Below, in pieces: positions 60,723 through 64,000 of a DNA stretch of 64,000 nt. Both the position numbers and the translations under genes were made by a program. The DNA lies in contig NZ_AUCT01000001.1 of NCBI RefSeq assembly GCF_000429905.1, forward strand, positions 414,166 to 478,165, read 5' to 3'. Origin of the DNA: Desulfatibacillum aliphaticivorans DSM 15576 (GTDB lineage: Bacteria; Desulfobacterota; Desulfobacteria; Desulfobacterales; Desulfatibacillaceae). A model generated the notes under the pieces. The model did no database searches, was not told the DNA's origin, and saw nothing but the letters and a program-made list of their open reading frames with translations. The stretch's first letter is position 1; the number at the start of each line of letters is the position of its first letter.

Positions 60723-61466
60723 TTATCCTCTCCCTTCGTAAAACTTGGAATAATCTTTTCCCAAATACGCCCGTTTGACTTCTTTATCCTCCAATAACTG
60801 GGAGGCTTCTCCGGCCAGAACCATGCGGCCGGTTTCCAATACGTAGCCGCGATCCGCGATTTCCAGGGCGGCCTGGGCGTTTTGCTCGACAATCAGAATG
60901 GTCAGGCCCGTCTTCCTCAATTCGGTGAGGGTGTCGAATATTTTGCGAACCACCAGGGGCGCCAGGCCCATGGAAGGCTCGTCCAGAAGCAACAGCCTGG
61001 GACTGGCCATAAGCGCCCTGCCCACGGCCAGCATCTGCTGCTCGCCGCCGGACAAGGTGCCCGCGTTTTGCTTGGCCCGCTCCCGCAAGACGGGAAAAAG
61101 GTCCAGCATTTTCTCCAGGTCCTGCTGAACGCCTGCATGGTCCTTTTGGCGGGAACGCAAATAAGCCCCCAATTTCAGGTTGTCCAATACCGAAAGGGGC
61201 GGAAAGATGAGCCTTCCCTCCGGAACCATGGAGACGCCCCGGGCTACAATGGCCGGCGGTTTGAGGCCTGCCAGGGATTTTCCGTCAAACTGGATTTCCC
61301 CTTCCCACGAGGACAAAAGGCCGCAAATGGCCTGGAGCAGGGTGCTTTTCCCGGCTCCGTTGGCGCCGATCAGGGCCACCAATTCCCCTTGGGAGACCGA
61401 AAGGCTGACTCCGGACAAGGCCCGTATGCCCCCATAATAGCATTTGAGATTTCTAATTTGAAGCAT
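60723..61466 (-). CDS. livF: Branched-chain-type ABC transporter ATPase LivF
   Basis: A 247-residue ATPase. Walker A GANGAGKSTLL, signature LSGGEQQMLAVGRALM, Walker B LLLLDEPSMGLAPLVV and ILIVEQNAQAALEIADRGYV are all LivF-typical. GGAGG precedes the ATG at 61466. It is separated from livG by a 302-bp gap holding two repeats, unusual for this normally compact operon. Confidence 0.95.
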   Translation of the reverse strand: MLQIRNLKCYYGGIRALSGVSLSVSQGELVALIGANGAGKSTLLQAICGLLSSWEGEIQFDGKSLAGLKPPAIVARGVSMVPEGRLIFPPLSVLDNLKLGAYLRSRQKDHAGVQQDLEKMLDLFPVLRERAKQNAGTLSGGEQQMLAVGRALMASPRLLLLDEPSMGLAPLVVRKIFDTLTELRKTGLTILIVEQNAQAALEIADRGYVLETGRMVLAGEASQLLEDKEVKRAYLGKDYSKFYEGRG

Positions 61467-61535
61467 TTTGCCTCCAGCCCCAAAGGACCGTATTTTTGCC
61501 GGGCGGGTAGAGTCCGGCTTTACATCTATCTTTTT

Positions 61536-61645
61536 GTTGGGTGAACCTGCGCTCAATCTTTAAAGGAGCATGGCCGCTCTTTAGTATTGACGAAAAAAAC
61601 AGCTTCCCAAAAAAAATTTTTCTTGCGCAGAACCACCCAACCTAC
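61536..61645. repeat. MITE-like element with terminal inverted repeats, copy 2
   Basis: A 110-bp element with ends GTTGGGTGAACCTGC and GCAGAACCACCCAACCTAC, the same as at 48261-48363, and a shared AGGAGCAT block inside. It sits between livG and livF. No coding potential. Confidence 0.75.
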
Positions 61646-61663
61646 GGCTTGGCTTATTGCGAT

Positions 61664-61696
61664 GTAGGTTGGGTTGAGCTTGCGAAACCCAACAAA
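61664..61696. repeat. Palindromic GTTGGGTT...AACCCAAC repeat
   Basis: A short palindrome (GTAGGTTGGGTTGAGC followed by TTGCGAAACCCAACAAA) of a type scattered through many proteobacterial genomes. It lies 18 bases after the MITE-like element. The rest of the gap to 61768 holds no gene. Confidence 0.7.
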
Positions 61697-61768
61697 ATTC
61701 ACCTATCAGCTTCTTGGAAGCCCGGCTGGCCAAGTCTCAAACGTCAAACGTAGATTTGACCCCATTCC

Positions 61769-62548
61769 TTAGGTCCCTAAATAGGCGGCGATGACCTTTT
61801 CGTCCGCCTGGACTTCCCGGGGCGCGCCTTCGGACAGCTTGGCGCCCTGGTCCAATACCACAATGCGGTCCGAAATTTCCATGGTCAGGCTCATGTCGTG
61901 CTCCACCAGAAGCAGGGTCACGCCAAGATCCCTGATCTGGCGCATGAGATCCCCCAACTGGCCGGTTTCGTTGGCGTTCAACCCGGCGGCCGGTTCGTCC
62001 AGCAGCAGGAGCTGAGGCTCGGAAGCCAAAGCCCGGGCGATTTCCACGGAGCGTTGCCATCCGAATGCCAGGTCTCCGGCCTTGCTGTCCGCCTCATGGT
62101 CCAATCCCACGAATTCCAGCCAATGCATGGCTTTTTCGCGGATTTCAGCTTCTTCGCGCCTGGTTTTGGGCAGCCTGGCGATGGCGCCCAAAAAGCCTGT
62201 TTTGGTGCGCACGTGCTGACCCACCATGACGTTTTCCAGGACGGTCATTCCCGTGAACAATTCCACGTTCTGAAAGGTTCGGGCGATGCCCATGGACACT
62301 CTCTGGAAGTTTTTCCGTTTGGCTGTGTCCTGACCCTGAAAAAAAATATGGCCCGAATCCAGGGGGAATACTCCGGTAATCAGGTTGAACAGAGTGGTCT
62401 TGCCGGCGCCGTTGGGGCCGATAAGCGCTTGGATCGCGCCTTTTTGCACTTCAAAAGACACGTCCCGGACCGCTTTGACGCCCCCAAAGGATATGGAAGC
62501 GTTCTCAATCCTTAGCAGGCTGTTTTCGTTCGATCCGGAATTTTTCAT
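61769..62548 (-). CDS. livG: Branched-chain-type ABC transporter ATPase LivG
   Basis: A 259-residue ATPase with Walker A GPNGAGKTTLFNLITGVF, the LivG-type signature LAFGWQRSVEIARAL, Walker B LLLLDEPAAGLN and LLLVEHDMSLTMEISDRIVV. The start at 62548 overlaps the end of livM by 44 bases; GAGGAG lies 12 bases upstream. It pairs with LivF as the two ATPase subunits. Confidence 0.95.
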   Translation of the reverse strand: MKNSGSNENSLLRIENASISFGGVKAVRDVSFEVQKGAIQALIGPNGAGKTTLFNLITGVFPLDSGHIFFQGQDTAKRKNFQRVSMGIARTFQNVELFTGMTVLENVMVGQHVRTKTGFLGAIARLPKTRREEAEIREKAMHWLEFVGLDHEADSKAGDLAFGWQRSVEIARALASEPQLLLLDEPAAGLNANETGQLGDLMRQIRDLGVTLLLVEHDMSLTMEISDRIVVLDQGAKLSEGAPREVQADEKVIAAYLGT

Positions 62549-63497
62549 AGATATCCAATACTCCTCGGGTAAGTCCCTGGGGCAGAAAAATCATCACGCC
62601 CATGAGGATGCCCCCGTAAATCACCATTTCATAATCGGAAAACCGATGCAGCCATTCCGGCAGCATGGTCAACAGAGTCGACCCCAGCAAGGCGCCCCAG
62701 ATGCTCGCCATGCCCCCGATGACCACCATGGCCACCAACTTGACGGAAACCAAAAAGCCGAAGCTGCCGGGGCTGATGAACATGACCAGGTGGGCGTACA
62801 AGAAGCCGGCCAATGCGGCGACCATGGCGCTGAACACAAAGACTTGCAGCTTGGCCTTGGCCGTATCCACGCCGACTGCAGAGGCCGCCTGCTCGCTGAA
62901 GTGGATGGCCCGCAAGGCGCGTCCCACACGGGAATTCACCAGGCGGTCGCAAATAAAAAAGGTTATGAGCACGCAGCCCCACACCACCCACAGATAGTTG
63001 CGGCCGGTGGAAAGGTCTATCCCCCACAGGCTGAGGGAGGGAATGCCCACCAAGCCGTTGGGGCCGCCGGTGATGCCGCCCCATTCCCGGAACAGGACGT
63101 GCATGATCATGCCGAAGCCCAGGGTTCCCATGCCCAGGTAGTAGCCCGAAAGTTTTAGGGTGGGCTTGCCCACGATGTACGCGATAATTCCGGATGCAGC
63201 CAGGGCGCAGGGAAGGGAGGCCCAGGGGGACCACCCCAGGTGTACGGTGAGGGCGCCCGTGGTATAGGCTCCTATGCCGTAAAATGCGGCGTGCCCCAGG
63301 GAAATTTGTCCGGCGTAGCCCATGAGCATGTTCAGCCCCACGGCGAGCAGGGTGAATATGCCGATGAAAGTGAGCTGCTGTTGATAAAAATAATTGTCCA
63401 GGAAAAGCCCGGCGAAAAAGATTACGCCCGCAAAGACGAAGAAGGCCAGGCCTTTTTTCCAAGATTGTTTCATGGCGTCAAACCAGTTTTCATTCAT
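62505..63497 (-). CDS. livM: Branched-chain-type ABC transporter permease LivM
   Basis: A 330-residue inner-membrane permease with about eight to ten hydrophobic segments. Motifs GLNMLMGYAGQISLGHAAFY and GGMASIWGALLGSTLLTMLP, and the ATPase-docking loop NSRVGRALRAIHFSEQAASA, are typical. It forms a heteropair with LivH. The solute may be an amino acid or an aromatic acid, given the PaaK/ACT neighbours. Confidence 0.93.
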   Translation of the reverse strand: MNENWFDAMKQSWKKGLAFFVFAGVIFFAGLFLDNYFYQQQLTFIGIFTLLAVGLNMLMGYAGQISLGHAAFYGIGAYTTGALTVHLGWSPWASLPCALAASGIIAYIVGKPTLKLSGYYLGMGTLGFGMIMHVLFREWGGITGGPNGLVGIPSLSLWGIDLSTGRNYLWVVWGCVLITFFICDRLVNSRVGRALRAIHFSEQAASAVGVDTAKAKLQVFVFSAMVAALAGFLYAHLVMFISPGSFGFLVSVKLVAMVVIGGMASIWGALLGSTLLTMLPEWLHRFSDYEMVIYGGILMGVMIFLPQGLTRGVLDIYEKFRIERKQPAKD

Positions 63498-63521
63498 TCC
63501 GGCCTTGGAGCCGCAGGCGCA

Positions 63522-64000
63522 TCAGAACCGATGGCTGGACTTTGCTCCCAGGATGCCCGTGGGCCGGATATACAGGATGAGTAATAAAAGTAAAAAGGCG
63601 ATGGCGTCTTTCAGGCCTGAAGACACAAATCCCACGCCCAGGGCTTCGGCGATGCCCAAAAGCAGGCCGCCGATCAAAGCGCCCCACAGGCTACCCAATC
63701 CGCCCAGCATGGCGGCGCAAAAGCCTTTCAAGCCCAGCATGGAGCCCATGTCGTAGGTAGCCATGGTGATGGGCGCAATCATAACGCCGGCCACGGCGCC
63801 CAGGCCGGTGGCCAGGGCGAAAGCCATCAGGGTCATGCGTTCCGTGCCGATTCCCAGCAGGGAAGCGGCCTTCTTATTAATGGCGCAAGCGCTCATGGCC
63901 TTTCCGGTCAGGGTCTTTTTGTAGAAAAAGGTCAGGGCCGCCACCAAAACCGTGACTGTAATGACGATAAACAGGCTTTGGGGCAGCAAATAGGCGCCGG
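63522..64000 (-). CDS. livH: Branched-chain-type ABC transporter permease LivH, N-terminus cut by window edge
   Basis: The last 158 codons of a LivH permease. The docking loop TGKAMSACAINKKAASLLGI and the C-terminal helices with GLKGFCAAMLGGLGSLWGAL and LLLLLILYIRPTGILG are clear. The frame stays open to base 64000, so the start lies beyond the window. It is 24 bases upstream of livM. Confidence 0.93.
   Translation of the reverse strand, partial: GAYLLPQSLFIVITVTVLVAALTFFYKKTLTGKAMSACAINKKAASLLGIGTERMTLMAFALATGLGAVAGVMIAPITMATYDMGSMLGLKGFCAAMLGGLGSLWGALIGGLLLGIAEALGVGFVSSGLKDAIAFLLLLLILYIRPTGILGAKSSHRF

Noticed and set aside
1..64000. tRNA, rRNA, CRISPR arrays and integrase/phage genes
   Set aside because: None could be recognised on either strand by reading.

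Overview
The window looks like chromosomal DNA of a sulfate-reducing deltaproteobacterium (Desulfobacterota), most like Desulfatibacillum and its relatives. That placement is inferred from gene content and style: a YedF-type selenium protein, an ACT/PaaK/Liv operon, an ATP sulfurylase/APS kinase fusion, long hybrid histidine kinases and moderately GC-rich coding. No rRNA or tRNA gene was seen to confirm it. Nearly all genes lie on the minus strand.

Region 1 (1-20.7 kb) is a surface-polysaccharide locus. It holds glycosyltransferases, a glycosyltransferase fused to a CMP-sugar-synthetase-like domain, a separate NeuA-like cytidylyltransferase, a sulfotransferase and a B12-type radical SAM enzyme. 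A compact set (10.1-15.8 kb: RfbF, RfbG, RfbC-like epimerase, C-methyltransferase, acetyltransferase, reductase/epimerase, cephalosporin-hydroxylase-like protein) predicts a CDP-linked C-methyl branched deoxyhexose. A DAHP-synthase / shikimate-dehydrogenase / Gfo-Idh-MocA triplet (15.9-19.0 kb) follows. Two paralogous ABC exporters sit at 0.7-2.4 and 19.0-20.7 kb. Their upstream leaders are homologous, and a broken 3' end of a cephalosporin-hydroxylase gene lies beside the first.

Region 2 (20.9-47 kb) is a general chromosomal block: rhomboid-like protein, chemoreceptor, YedF, RsmG, Smr protein, diguanylate cyclase, MFS transporter, an alkaline phosphatase preceded by an internally deleted copy of itself, YibE/F protein, SEC-C protein, gamma carbonic anhydrase, three large hybrid histidine kinases, an MMPL/RND exporter, a DUF3524 (queuosine-tRNA mannosyltransferase-like) enzyme, an acyl-CoA-synthetase-type protein and an AlkB-like membrane monooxygenase.

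Region 3 (47-58.9 kb) returns to polysaccharide precursors: SDR epimerases, a heptose-type isomerase/kinase/nucleotidyltransferase set, two UDP-sugar dehydrogenases, a UDP-glucuronate 4-epimerase and an APS kinase fused to a catalytically degenerate ATP sulfurylase, plus a PilZ protein. Region 4 (59-64 kb) is an ACT / PaaK-like / branched-chain-type ABC transporter operon that runs off the right edge.

Two inverted copies of a repeat of about 200 bp (9.9-10.1 and 48.4-48.7 kb) bracket the middle of the window. Short MITE-like elements lie at 48.3 and 61.5 kb. The strongest leads are the degenerate sulfurylase half paired with a sulfotransferase, the shikimate-like module in a polysaccharide locus, the AlkB homologue in a presumed anaerobe, and the decayed duplicates.
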